Shown here piece by piece: positions 1 through 7,668 of a stretch of 25,685 nucleotides of DNA (the stretch's first letter is position 1; the number at the start of each line of letters is the position of its first letter). Made by a program: the position numbers and the translations under genes. The notes under the pieces were generated by a model. The model saw only the letters and a program-made list of their open reading frames with translations. It did no database searches and was not told the DNA's origin. The DNA comes from Oscillospiraceae bacterium (GTDB lineage: Bacteria; Bacillota_A; Clostridia; Oscillospirales; Oscillospiraceae): the NCBI GenBank assembly GCA_017398105.1, contig JAFQHF010000078.1, positions 1 through 25,685 of the forward strand. The letters run 5' to 3'.

Positions 1-187
1 AATTTGCTTCTAGCAATTAATTACTCAAGAATTTTCGTTGGCTGTTTGTATTCGCTCTTATACACGAACTCTTAAACAAATCCATAAATTTGTCCAAGGT
101 GTTTAAGTTTGTCTTTACGTTATTCAATTTACAAGGTACAGACTTTCAAAGTTCGTTTCGCGCAGCCACTATTGCAACCGCAGCGAA
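1..187 (-). other. probable rRNA operon leader (5' flank of a 16S gene outside the window)
   Basis: Read on the minus strand, this stretch follows four tandem strong promoters. It carries the motif CTTGTAAATTGAATAACG (about 122-139) followed by AAGACAAAC. This resembles the leader/spacer processing segment (CTTGAAAACTGAATAA...AGACAAAC) known from Firmicutes rRNA operons. It holds no convincing coding region; the short frames here are low-complexity Phe/Ser strings from T-rich repeats. I infer that a 16S rRNA gene begins beyond the left edge. Confidence 0.6.
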
Positions 188-194
188 CTTTGAT

Positions 195-223
195 ATATTA
201 GCACATCTTGTCGAACTTGTCAA
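195..223 (-). promoter_or_regulatory. tandem rrn-type promoter P4 (closest to the leader)
   Basis: On the minus strand, the -35 TTGACA (218-223) and -10 TAATAT (195-200) are separated by exactly 17 bp. An A-rich stretch (AAAAAAGTTC) lies directly upstream and resembles an UP element. Confidence 0.8.
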
Positions 224-303
224 GAACTTTTTTCAAGTTTTTTCAAAGTTTTTCAAGCTGTCGCTGCGCTCCAAGCTTTCGCTTTTCATCACGCAACTTT
301 TGT

Positions 304-332
304 AGTTTATCACATTTCGTTTCGCTTGTCAA
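304..332 (-). promoter_or_regulatory. tandem rrn-type promoter P3
   Basis: On the minus strand, -35 TTGACA (327-332) and -10 TAAACT (304-309) have 17-bp spacing. The same AAAAAAGTTC block precedes the -35. The -10 is the weakest of the four promoters. Confidence 0.7.
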
Positions 333-399
333 GAACTTTTTTCGTTTCTTTTCAAGTTTTTTCGAAGTGTGTCGTTGCGTTTCGTCACGCAACTTGATT

Positions 400-428
400 A
401 TTATATCTCACGAACTTTAATTTGTCAA
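400..428 (-). promoter_or_regulatory. tandem rrn-type promoter P2
   Basis: On the minus strand, -35 TTGACA (423-428) and a perfect -10 TATAAT (400-405) have a 17-bp spacer. AAAAAAGTTC lies immediately upstream, as in P3 and P4. Confidence 0.8.
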
Positions 429-502
429 GAACTTTTTTCACATTCTTTCAAATTTCCGTTCATTTCGATATCTTGCTCGCCGCTCTCGCGGACAGCTTGC
501 AT

Positions 503-531
503 ATATTAGCACGGCAGTTCCGATTTGTCAA
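503..531 (-). promoter_or_regulatory. tandem rrn-type promoter P1 (most upstream)
   Basis: On the minus strand, -35 TTGACA (526-531) and -10 TAATAT (503-508) have a 17-bp spacer, preceded by AAAAAAGTGC. It lies just past the 3' end of the CBS-domain gene on the same strand, so that gene could read into the array. Confidence 0.8.
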
Positions 532-584
532 GCACTTTTTTACAAAATCTGACATCTGTTTTTGTGCGCTTTGTCTTATGGTTC

Positions 585-607
585 TTTGTCCGCTCAAGAC
601 GGACAAA
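585..607 (-). terminator. hairpin downstream of the CBS-domain gene
   Basis: TTTGTCCG (585-592) and CGGACAAA (600-607) form an 8-bp perfect stem with a 7-nt loop, a few bases past the stop codon at 613. No clear T-run follows on the minus strand, so termination is only a possibility. It could separate the gene from the rrn-type promoters beyond. Confidence 0.35.
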
Positions 608-612
608 TTCAC

Positions 613-1041
613 TTACCGGCTGGACAAATGGCTGCTGATCTCCGTCAGGGCGTCCCCCGCATCCATGCAGGTCTCTTCTGACCGAGCCAGATCTCCGATG
701 CTGACCACGCCGCACAGCTTACCGTTTTCCATGACTGGCAGCCTGCGGATCTGCTCCCGGCCCATGAGTCCCGCCGCCATGGCCGCATCCATGTCCGGCC
801 GCCCTACGATCACCTTTGCCGTCATCACATCCCGGACGGTGGTTTTCCCCGCATCTTTTCCCGGCGCAAGGCACCGGGTCACAATGTCCCGGTCAGTCAC
901 CACGCCGCACAGCCGCCCATCGCTGCCGCAGACCGGCAGGACACCGATGTTGTAATGCTCCAGCATTCTCGATGCCGTCATTACCGTCTCCTCCGGATGG
1001 ATGCGCACCACCTGATTGGTCATAATATCCCGCAGTTTCAT
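613..1041 (-). CDS. two-CBS-domain protein
   Basis: This 142-residue protein consists almost entirely of two CBS motifs (about residues 1-60 and 70-130). Each has the typical ending GVVTDRDIV or GVVSIGDLA. CBS pairs bind adenine nucleotides such as AMP, ATP or SAM and usually act as energy or redox sensors; the partner of this stand-alone pair cannot be told from the sequence. The opening MKLRDIMTNQVVRIHPEETV is typical of small cytosolic CBS proteins. I chose the ATG at 1041 because GGAGG lies 7 bases upstream; the longer frame starting further out lacks a ribosome site. It is monocistronic as far as can be seen. A TGTCGAA heptamer (Spo0A-box-like) lies at 1054-1060, just upstream, and may be chance. 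Confidence 0.88.
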   Translation of the reverse strand: MKLRDIMTNQVVRIHPEETVMTASRMLEHYNIGVLPVCGSDGRLCGVVTDRDIVTRCLAPGKDAGKTTVRDVMTAKVIVGRPDMDAAMAAGLMGREQIRRLPVMENGKLCGVVSIGDLARSEETCMDAGDALTEISSHLSSR

Positions 1042-1383
1042 AGAAAGTCCTCCTGTCGAAAAGGCATTTGCCTTCATTATCTCCCAGGTTTTCCTTTTCT
1101 ATACAGAAGCCGGGACGGATATTTCCGTCCCGGCCAGCATGGCGAAAATCCCCTTTGGGGCTTTCCGCCAGCTTTTTGCAGTCTGCTGCGCGCACTCCTT
1201 GTGCGCCTTTGGCGCACAACTCGCACACTTGCAGCCTGAGAAGTGTTTTCGCCCACGTACACGCCGCGGTCGAAAACGGTTTTGAACTTTTTTCTGCTTG
1301 CGCAGAAAACTCTGCGAGGCTTTTTCTACAGTCTAACCGTGACGGATATTTCCGCCCCGGCCCTGATTTCTCATTACGCCAGA
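1042..1383. other. non-coding stretch with hairpins and a duplicated motif
   Basis: No gene is supported in these 342 bases. A 26-nt inverted repeat at 1109-1134 (11-bp stem GCCGGGACGGA) has a partial second copy in the same orientation at about 1336-1361 (GACGGATATTTCCG shared). A perfect 9-bp hairpin TTGTGCGCC/GGCGCACAA sits at 1199-1219. The block between the copies looks like degenerate repeat DNA. The hairpins may serve as termination or RNA-end signals for the AIM24-family gene that ends at 1384. Confidence 0.5.
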
Positions 1384-2097
1384 TCAGTCGCCCAGCTTGA
1401 TATTGATATCGCTGTCGCCGCCGAAGCTCATGTAAGGCTGCAGAGCCTGGGCCATGTGCATGGCGGGCATTGTCTGGATATACACCTTGCCCGGGCCGGT
1501 GACGCGGGTATGGAACAGGCCCTCGCCGCCCAGGAAGATATTCTTCGCGCCCCTGACCGTTTCGATATCCAGGGTGCAGCCTTCCGTCATGGCTGCCAGA
1601 TAGCCGGTATCCACCAGGATACTTTCTCCTGCCCGGAGGGTATACTCCTTGCAGTGACCGTCGATCTCCAGAAAGACCAGGCCGCTGCCGGTGATGCGCT
1701 GCATGATGAAGCCTTCGCCGCCGAACAGGCCCTTTCCCATCTTCCTCTGGAAATACATGGACAGCTCCAGTCCCTTTTCCATGGCCAAAAAGCCCCGCTT
1801 CTGGACAATGATGCCGTTGCCGGGACTTACCTGATAGGGAATGATGGAACCGGGAAAGCTGGAAGCAAATGCGATCAGACCGGGGCCCCGCTCTGCGGTG
1901 TATTCATTCATAAAAATGGATTCGCCGGAAAACAGTCTGCCGAAGGCCTTCTTCAGTCCGCCGCCTGCATTGGTCTCCATGCGCATATTGGTGCTCATCC
2001 AGCTCATAGCGCCGCTTTCGGTACAGAGGGTCTGGCCTGCTTCGGGGTAGCAGATAAGGACAGGCAGATTGCCGCCTTCGATTTCGTATTTGATCAT
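1384..2097 (-). CDS. AIM24 / TIGR00266-family protein
   Basis: This 237-residue soluble protein has the all-beta, glycine-rich pattern of the AIM24 family (TIGR00266). Examples are the N-terminal GNLPVLICYPEAGQTLCTES with MSWMS, the central SFPGSIIPYQV block, and repeated phrases such as FLGGEGLF and FGGEGFIM. Bacterial members have no firmly established biochemical role; the fungal namesake is a mitochondrial inner-membrane organiser. No signal peptide or membrane segment is visible. The ATG at 2097 is preferred because AAGGAGG lies about 7 bases upstream; the longer frame has no such site and runs into a repeat element. It stands alone between a repeat and a non-coding stretch, downstream of asd on the same strand. 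Confidence 0.85.
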   Translation of the reverse strand: MIKYEIEGGNLPVLICYPEAGQTLCTESGAMSWMSTNMRMETNAGGGLKKAFGRLFSGESIFMNEYTAERGPGLIAFASSFPGSIIPYQVSPGNGIIVQKRGFLAMEKGLELSMYFQRKMGKGLFGGEGFIMQRITGSGLVFLEIDGHCKEYTLRAGESILVDTGYLAAMTEGCTLDIETVRGAKNIFLGGEGLFHTRVTGPGKVYIQTMPAMHMAQALQPYMSFGGDSDINIKLGD

Positions 2098-2121
2098 GGT
2101 CGGTTCCTCCTTATATATATT

Positions 2122-2207
2122 TGTAGGGGGCGGCCTCCGGACGCCCCGCCGGTAACACTGACATACTGACACCGTGCTGCGGGACGTCGAGGACGCCGTC
2201 CCCTACG
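2122..2207. repeat. GTAGGGG...CCCCTAC inverted-repeat element
   Basis: This 86-bp element lies between asd and the AIM24-family gene. Its outer ends GTAGGGG and CCCCTAC are complementary. The inside carries further complementary GC-rich blocks (GGACGCCCC, GGGACG). It belongs to the same loose class as the elements at 4678, 7669, 8738, 12466, 13890, 17572, 22291 and 24416 but differs from them in inner sequence. Confidence 0.65.
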
Positions 2208-2217
2208 CTGTTTTGTA

Positions 2218-3222
2218 TTATTCCTTCACCAGCAGCTCCGCGATCTGGATGCAGTTGGTAGCAGCGCCCTTGCGGACCTGGTCGCCGCAGCACCACAGGC
2301 ACAGACCGTTCTCATCGGTCAGGTCGGGACGGATGCGGCCCACGAAGACGATATCCTGTCCGGAAGTGTCCAGAGGCATGGGGTACTGCTTGTTCTTCAG
2401 ATCATCCACCAGCTTGACGCCGGGAGCATCCTTCAGGATCTCACGGGCCTCTTCCACGCTGACGGGACGGTCAAAGTGCAGCTTTACGGAAATGGAGTGG
2501 CTGCGCATGACGGGAACACGGACGCAGGTGCAGGAGACATTCATCTCGGGCAGATGCATGATCTTGCGGCCCTCGAAGTGCAGCTTCATTTCCTCGCTGG
2601 TATAGCCGTCGCACTGCTCGCCGCCGATCTGGGGGATCAGGTTGTAGGCGATCTGGTACGCGAAGGTCTTGGCCTCCACGGGCTCGCCGGTGCGCAGAGC
2701 TTCCACCTGCTTTTCCAGCTCTGCCATGCCGGCAACGCCTGCGCCGGAAACAGCCTGGTAAGTAGAAGCCACCATGCTCTTGATGGGAGACAGCTTATTC
2801 AGTGCATTGACGGCAGTGACGGTGATGATGGTGGAGCAGTTGGGGTTGGAGATGATGCCCTTGTGATTCTTGGCATCCTCGGGGTTGACCTCAGGCACGA
2901 TCAGGGGCACATCAGGGTTCAGGCGGAAAGCAGAGGAGTTGTCAACGAAGACAGCGCCGGCCTTGACGATGGCAGGAGCGAACTTTTCGGCGATGTCATT
3001 CTCGGCAGCGCCCAGAACGATGTCCACGCCCTCAAAAGCGGAGTCGCAGGCTTCCTGAATGGTCACATCCTCGCCCTTGAACTTAAGGGTCTTGCCGGCA
3101 GAACGGGCAGATGCCAGGGGAATCAGCTTGCCCACGGGGAAATTGCGCTCTTCCAGGATCTTCATCATTTCCTGACCCACGGCGCCGGTGGCACCCAGGA
3201 CAGCAACGGTATACAGTTTCAT
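2218..3222 (-). CDS. asd: aspartate-semialdehyde dehydrogenase
   Basis: The enzyme reduces L-aspartyl-4-phosphate to L-aspartate-4-semialdehyde with NADPH, the branch-point step for lysine, threonine and methionine. The protein has 334 residues, the usual size. The N-terminal nucleotide motif is GATGAVGQE (residues 10-18). The catalytic cysteine is Cys129 in ISNPNCSTI, the general base is His242 in RVPVMRSHS, and a conserved VDNSSAFR segment is present at 93-100. The ATG at 3222 is chosen because GGAGG lies 8 bases upstream; an in-frame ATG at 3228 sits too close to that site. It follows lysC and hom on the same strand, so the first three steps to homoserine are together. A hairpin repeat lies between it and lysC, so separate transcript ends are possible. 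Confidence 0.97.
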   Translation of the reverse strand: MKLYTVAVLGATGAVGQEMMKILEERNFPVGKLIPLASARSAGKTLKFKGEDVTIQEACDSAFEGVDIVLGAAENDIAEKFAPAIVKAGAVFVDNSSAFRLNPDVPLIVPEVNPEDAKNHKGIISNPNCSTIITVTAVNALNKLSPIKSMVASTYQAVSGAGVAGMAELEKQVEALRTGEPVEAKTFAYQIAYNLIPQIGGEQCDGYTSEEMKLHFEGRKIMHLPEMNVSCTCVRVPVMRSHSISVKLHFDRPVSVEEAREILKDAPGVKLVDDLKNKQYPMPLDTSGQDIVFVGRIRPDLTDENGLCLWCCGDQVRKGAATNCIQIAELLVKE

Positions 3223-3260
3223 ATTCATTACCTCCAAAACATCAAAAATGCTGAATGATA

Positions 3261-3305
3261 AATGCTAAATGCAAAATTGGTCTCCCGAATTCTGCATTTA
3301 GCATT
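3261..3305. repeat. long AT-rich hairpin between lysC and asd
   Basis: AATGCTAAATGCAAAATT (3261-3278) and its near-perfect complement (3288-3305, 17 of 18 positions) flank a 9-nt loop. Further shortened copies of the TGCAAAATT/AATGC words lie on both sides (3243-3317). On the minus strand it follows the lysC stop directly and could end or stabilise that transcript. Confidence 0.6.
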
Positions 3306-3317
3306 TTGAATTTTGCA

Positions 3318-4637
3318 TTACTTTGTAATAAAGCTGTTGTACAGCACCCGGATGGCTTCCTTGAAATCCTTGTTGTCCACGCCGAAGATGATGTTCAATT
3401 CGTCGGGGCCCTGGTTGATCATACGGATGTTGATGCCGCTTTCGCCCAGTGCCGCAAAGATCTTACCGGAAATACCGGGACGGAAGGCCATCTTCCGGCC
3501 GACAGCCGCAACCACGGCAATGTTGTGGTGGACGGCCAGGGTATCGGGCTGAGCCTCCTCCTGGATTTCCGCCATGATGGTGTACAGTTCCTTCTCAATG
3601 GCAGAGGTGGGCAGGACCACAGAAACATTGTCGATGCCGTTGGGCACGTAATCCACGGAAATATTGTGGCGAACCAGAACCTTCAGAACCTTATACAGGA
3701 CGCCAACCTGATTGCTCATGCCCTTCTTGCTCAGGGAGATAATGGAGAAATCCTTCTTGCCGGTGATGCCGGTGATGAAGCGGTCGGGATCGTGGTCGCC
3801 CTCGAAGGATTCCTGGATCATGGTGCCGGGGGCCTCGGGATCGTTGGTGTTGCGGATGTTCACGGGGATGTTCTTCTCACGGACGGGGAAGATGGAATCC
3901 TCGTGCAGCACCTGTGCGCCGGAATAGCTCAGCTCCCGGAGCTCATCGTAGGTAACTTCGGGAATGGCCTGGGGATCATCCACGATTCGGGGGTCGGCCA
4001 TGAGGATACCGGAAACATCGGTCCAGTTTTCATATACGTCCGCATCCAGAGCAGCGGCAGCCAGTGCGCCGGTGATATCAGAACCGCCCCGGGAGAAGGT
4101 GTGGATGGTGCCGTCGGGCATAGCGCCGTAGAAACCGGGAATGACCGCGCCGTAGCCCATCAGGATCTGATGCTGCAGTGCTTCATAGGAATCCTTCTGG
4201 TTCACGGTACCGTCCATGTTGAACTTGACCCAGTCCGCAGCATCCACAAACTGGAAGCCCAGGTAAGCGGCCATCAGCTTGGCGGAGAAATACTCGCCCC
4301 GGCTGACCAGCTCTTCCTGAGAGACCTGCTTAGCCTCGATGCGCTTCTTCAGCTCCAGGAACTCCGGCTCCAGCTGCAGATCCAGACCCAGCTCATCCCG
4401 GATGTCCAGATAGCGGTTGGTGATCATTTCAAAAATAGGAGAGCAGTCCACGCCGTACTGAACGTGGGCATGGCACAGGTACAGCAGGTCGGTCAGCTTA
4501 TGGTCACCGCTGAACCGCTTGCCTGCAGCAGAGACAATGACGACCTTCCGCTCCCGGTCAGCCATCAGAATGTCTCTGACTTTGCGGTACTGCCCGGCAT
4601 CCGCCATGGAAGAACCGCCGAATTTGACAACTTTCAT
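3318..4637 (-). CDS. lysC: aspartate kinase (monofunctional, with ACT region)
   Basis: The enzyme phosphorylates L-aspartate, the first committed step to lysine, threonine and methionine. The 439-residue protein starts with the kinase signature KFGGSSM (residues 5-11). It has SRGEYFSAKLMAAYL and FSRGGSDITGALAAAAL further along, then a C-terminal regulatory half of about 140 residues with ACT-type sequence (VGVLYKVLKVL, ISGKIFAALGESGINIRMI). ACT domains in this family bind lysine and/or threonine for feedback inhibition; which one applies here is not visible. I place the start at 4637 (MKVVKFGG), just after a GAGAGGA ribosome site. The frame stays open for another 43 codons upstream but runs through a repeat. 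It is followed by asd and preceded by hom. Confidence 0.96.
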   Translation of the reverse strand: MKVVKFGGSSMADAGQYRKVRDILMADRERKVVIVSAAGKRFSGDHKLTDLLYLCHAHVQYGVDCSPIFEMITNRYLDIRDELGLDLQLEPEFLELKKRIEAKQVSQEELVSRGEYFSAKLMAAYLGFQFVDAADWVKFNMDGTVNQKDSYEALQHQILMGYGAVIPGFYGAMPDGTIHTFSRGGSDITGALAAAALDADVYENWTDVSGILMADPRIVDDPQAIPEVTYDELRELSYSGAQVLHEDSIFPVREKNIPVNIRNTNDPEAPGTMIQESFEGDHDPDRFITGITGKKDFSIISLSKKGMSNQVGVLYKVLKVLVRHNISVDYVPNGIDNVSVVLPTSAIEKELYTIMAEIQEEAQPDTLAVHHNIAVVAAVGRKMAFRPGISGKIFAALGESGINIRMINQGPDELNIIFGVDNKDFKEAIRVLYNSFITK

Positions 4638-4677
4638 TTTCTTATCCTCTCTTGTTCGGAAATTGCTGTCTGTACAC

Positions 4678-4877
4678 TGCAGGGCGGGGTCATGACCCCG
4701 CCGAGCAGGTAACGTTTTTTGCGTAGGAAAATACATCGCACAACGAAACAAATGCGATAAAACCATCCACAGAAATCATTGATGGCGGATCGGCGGGTTG
4801 GTACTCCGCGCAGCGAATCTGTAATACAGATATTGCCGGGAGCAATCATACAAACATTTATACGACCCCGCCCTACA
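4678..4877. repeat. MITE-like element, long form (about 200 bp), inverted relative to the copy at 7669
   Basis: The left end carries the palindrome GGCGGGGTCATGACCCCGCC; the right end is GACCCCGCCCTACA. In reverse complement, its right half matches the left half of the element at 17572 (GTATGATTGCTCCC, GATTCGCTGCGCGGAG). Its remaining half matches the element at 7669 (GATGATTTCT.TTGGATGG/GATGGTTTTATCG). It fills the gap between hom and lysC. Confidence 0.75.
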
Positions 4878-4893
4878 GATTATTTTCCTGTCA

Positions 4894-6003
4894 TTACGCC
4901 CGGATGGCAGCCACGAAGGCATCGGGATTTTCCTTCAGCCAGGCGTGCATATCGGCAACGGAAACAGCCTTGGTCACGACTGCGTTGCCCCAATTTTCTG
5001 CCACATCGCCCTGCCAGCTGCCGCGGACATACCAGGTCAGCTCTTCGGAGGTATCGGCTGCCACCTTCTCGCCGTAGGGAGCGTAGAAGCCCTTGCCCTC
5101 CAGAACATCCACCAGATCCTGCACCACATTATATGCAGTGGGATACCGGCCTGCGCCCTGGCCGTAGAAGCTCATGCGCTCGGAAGTCTCACCCAGGAAG
5201 GTGATCAGGTTGTAGTTCATGGGAACGGCAGCCTCCAGGTCGCCCTCCTTCACCAGGGTGGGCTGAACATAGATGCTGTAGCCGTCACCGATGCGCTTGC
5301 CGGTGGAGATCAGCTTGCAGACCAGACCGTGGGCCTTGAAATTCTCCACGTCCTGCGCCTGAATATTGCGGATGCCCGCCACGGGAACGGTGGCCTTATC
5401 CACAGTAACGCCAAAGGCGATGTTGGAGGACAGAATGACCTTATGCCAGGTGTCGATGCCGTCCACGTCGGTGGAGGGATTGGCCTCCGCATAGCCCAGC
5501 TTCTGAGCCTGCTTCAGAACGTCGGCATAATCCAGACCAAAGCGGGTCATGTTGTCGAGAATATAGTTGCAGGTGCCGTTCATGATGCCGCCGACTTCCA
5601 GAATCTTCTGGACACGGCGGGAACGCTCCAGCTCGGACAGCCAGCCGATGCCGCCGCCCACAGCTGCGGTGGAGCGGAAGGACACGCCCTTCTCCCTGGC
5701 CAGAGGCAGCAGTTCATCATAGAAGGTGCAGACCAGCGCCTTGTTGGAGGTGACCACATTCTTGCCTGCCTCGATGGCAGCGCGGACAAATTCATAAGCC
5801 GGATGCAGGCCGCCCATGGCTTCCACCACGGTATCGATGGAATCATCGCCAACGATGGCATTGATATCCTTGACGGATTCGGCATCGGGAAGATTGATAT
5901 CTTCCAGGCACAGAACCTTCTTCACCTGCATATCATCCCGGGAAGTGGTGATCTCGTAAACGCCCCGGCCAACCACGCCGAAGCCCAGTAATCCGATGTT
6001 CAT
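4894..6003 (-). CDS. hom: homoserine dehydrogenase (short form without ACT domain)
   Basis: The enzyme reduces aspartate-4-semialdehyde to homoserine, feeding threonine and methionine. The 369-residue protein starts with the NAD(P)-binding motif GFGVVG (residues 7-12). It has VVTSNKAL with the conserved Lys88, the substrate-loop motif MNGTCNYILD (141-150), and DVDGIDTWHK with the catalytic pair Asp184 and Lys188. Classical bacterial Hom proteins (about 400-440 residues) end in an ACT domain. Here only about 60 residues follow the catalytic core, without an ACT pattern, so feedback control by threonine is probably absent or acts elsewhere. The ATG at 6003 has GGAGG 8 bases upstream. A promoter lies at 6093-6121, divergent from thrC. 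Confidence 0.94.
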   Translation of the reverse strand: MNIGLLGFGVVGRGVYEITTSRDDMQVKKVLCLEDINLPDAESVKDINAIVGDDSIDTVVEAMGGLHPAYEFVRAAIEAGKNVVTSNKALVCTFYDELLPLAREKGVSFRSTAAVGGGIGWLSELERSRRVQKILEVGGIMNGTCNYILDNMTRFGLDYADVLKQAQKLGYAEANPSTDVDGIDTWHKVILSSNIAFGVTVDKATVPVAGIRNIQAQDVENFKAHGLVCKLISTGKRIGDGYSIYVQPTLVKEGDLEAAVPMNYNLITFLGETSERMSFYGQGAGRYPTAYNVVQDLVDVLEGKGFYAPYGEKVAADTSEELTWYVRGSWQGDVAENWGNAVVTKAVSVADMHAWLKENPDAFVAAIRA

Positions 6004-6073
6004 AGAAACATCCTCCGTTATTTTTGTAGATTTGGGCACTTCGCAGAAACAGATGTGCCCATCTCGAAAACAC

Positions 6074-6102
6074 TTGCTTTTTTACGAAAAACAGTATATC
6101 AT
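6074..6102 (+). promoter_or_regulatory. possible thrC promoter, overlapping the hom promoter
   Basis: On the plus strand, TTGCTT (6074-6079) and TATCAT (6097-6102) are 17 bp apart. Both boxes are weak matches. If real, it shares bases with the divergent hom promoter, so the two genes could be co-controlled. Confidence 0.35.
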
Positions 6103-6121
6103 ATACCTACTCAAATTTCAA
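6093..6121 (-). promoter_or_regulatory. probable hom promoter
   Basis: On the minus strand, -35 TTGAAA (6116-6121) and -10 TATACT (6093-6098) are 17 bp apart. The leader to the hom ATG would be about 85 nt. Confidence 0.6.
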
Positions 6122-6206
6122 CTACGCCAAAAGGCAAAGGATTCGCAATGTTTTCCTGTCTTTTTGTGCAAATCGCAACAAAGAAAACGATTAACTGGAG
6201 GATCTT

Positions 6207-7652
6207 ATGTTATATCATTCCACCCGCAGCGCACAGCCCTGCGTTGATTCCGCCCAGGCCGTTCTGGAAGGTCTGGCTCCCGACGGCGGCCTGTATATGC
6301 CCGTTTCCCTGCCTGCATTCGACTGGAAGAAGTGCCTGGAAGGCTCTTCCATGGATATGGCAACCATGATCCTGTCCGCCCTGCTGCCGGATATCCCCGA
6401 TATGCCGGAGCTGGTCAGACGGGCCTACACGGGCAAGTTTGAGACCGAAGACCTGACCCCCACCGTGCCCGTGGGCGATTTCGGCGTGCTGGAGCTGTTC
6501 CGGGGCCCCACCTCCGCATTCAAGGATGTGGCCCTTTCCATGCTGCCCCAGCTGCTGACCGCCGCCAAGACTACAAAGGGTATGCAAAAGGATATCCTGA
6601 TCCTGACTGCCACCTCCGGCGATACCGGCAAGGCCGCTCTGGAAGGCTTCCATGATGTGCCTGGTGTGCGCATCTGCGTGTTCTACCCCTACGGCGGTGT
6701 TTCCCAGGTTCAGCGGGCCCAGATGGTGACCCAGGAGGGCGGCAACGTGGCCGTCTGCGCCGTTTACGGCAACTTTGACGATGCCCAGACCGGTGTCAAG
6801 AAAATCTTTGCCGCCTGCCAGGGCAGAGAGCTGCCCTTCGCCCTGTCCAGCGCCAACTCCATCAACATCGGCCGTCTGGCCCCCCAGATCATGTACTATT
6901 TCCGCGCCTACCGGGATCTGCTGGATGCCGGTAAGATTTCCATGGGCGAGGAAGTGAACTTCTCCGTTCCCACCGGCAACTTCGGTGATATCCTGGCAGG
7001 CTACCTCGCCAAGCAGCTGGGTCTGCCCGTTGGCACGCTGATCTGTGCCTCCAATGCCAACAATGTTCTGACGGACTTTATCCGCACCGGTACTTACGAC
7101 CGCCAGCGCCCCCTGCTGAAGACCACCTCTCCCTCCATGGACATTCTGGTGTCCTCCAACCTGGAGCGCCTGCTGTACCTGCTGAGCGGCGATACCGAAC
7201 TGGTGGCAGGCCTTATGAAGCAGCTGAACGAAAACGGTTCCTATACCGTTCCTGCTGCACTGCTGGAAAAGATCCGGAGCGAGTTCTGGGCCGCCTACTG
7301 CGACGATGCCCGGGCTGACGAGATCATGGGCCGTGTTTATAAGGAACTGGGCTATCTGTGCGATCCCCACACCGCCTCCGGCTGGGCTGCCGCCGAGGAC
7401 TACGTTGCCGAGACCGGCGACAAGCGGGCCATGGTGGTGTTGTCCACCGCTTCTCCCTACAAGTTCCCCGTGGCCGTGCTGACCGCCATCGGCGGCGACA
7501 CCAGCGGCACCGAATTCGACCAGATGGAGCGTCTGTCCGCCATGACCGGCGTGGCCATTCCGAAGAACCTGGCCGGCCTGCAGGGCAAGGAAGAAAAGCA
7601 CACCGGCGTCATCGAGAAGGATGCCATGCTGGAATATGTGCTGAGCCTGTAA
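6207..7652 (+). CDS. thrC: threonine synthase
   Basis: This PLP enzyme converts O-phospho-L-homoserine to L-threonine and phosphate. The 481-residue protein opens with YHSTRSAQPCVDSAQAVLEG and DGGLYMP, typical of the family's N-terminal domain. The PLP-binding lysine is Lys106 in GPTSAFKDVAL. The phosphate-binding loop is TATSGDTGKAALEGF, and SANSINIGRLAPQ and PTGNFGDILAGYLAK are also family signatures. The length fits the long (E. coli/fungal-type) threonine synthases. GGAGG lies 5 bases before the ATG. It is divergent from hom and followed, after a repeat element, by thrB, so the last two steps to threonine are together. Confidence 0.97.
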   Translation: MLYHSTRSAQPCVDSAQAVLEGLAPDGGLYMPVSLPAFDWKKCLEGSSMDMATMILSALLPDIPDMPELVRRAYTGKFETEDLTPTVPVGDFGVLELFRGPTSAFKDVALSMLPQLLTAAKTTKGMQKDILILTATSGDTGKAALEGFHDVPGVRICVFYPYGGVSQVQRAQMVTQEGGNVAVCAVYGNFDDAQTGVKKIFAACQGRELPFALSSANSINIGRLAPQIMYYFRAYRDLLDAGKISMGEEVNFSVPTGNFGDILAGYLAKQLGLPVGTLICASNANNVLTDFIRTGTYDRQRPLLKTTSPSMDILVSSNLERLLYLLSGDTELVAGLMKQLNENGSYTVPAALLEKIRSEFWAAYCDDARADEIMGRVYKELGYLCDPHTASGWAAAEDYVAETGDKRAMVVLSTASPYKFPVAVLTAIGGDTSGTEFDQMERLSAMTGVAIPKNLAGLQGKEEKHTGVIEKDAMLEYVLSL

Positions 7653-7668
7653 GGATATTGTGCGCTTT

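Noticed and set aside
422..955. 177-codon frame on the plus strand across the promoter array and into the CBS gene
   Set aside because: Its first part translates the T-rich promoter repeats and its second part is antisense to the CBS protein.
3255..4712. 485-codon open frame on the plus strand opposite lysC
   Set aside because: It is an antisense shadow caused by codon bias of the GC-rich lysC gene; no family pattern and no ribosome site.
4638..4893. Lysine riboswitch upstream of lysC
   Set aside because: The gap is filled by a repeat element of the MITE-like family; I see no lysine-riboswitch core sequence.
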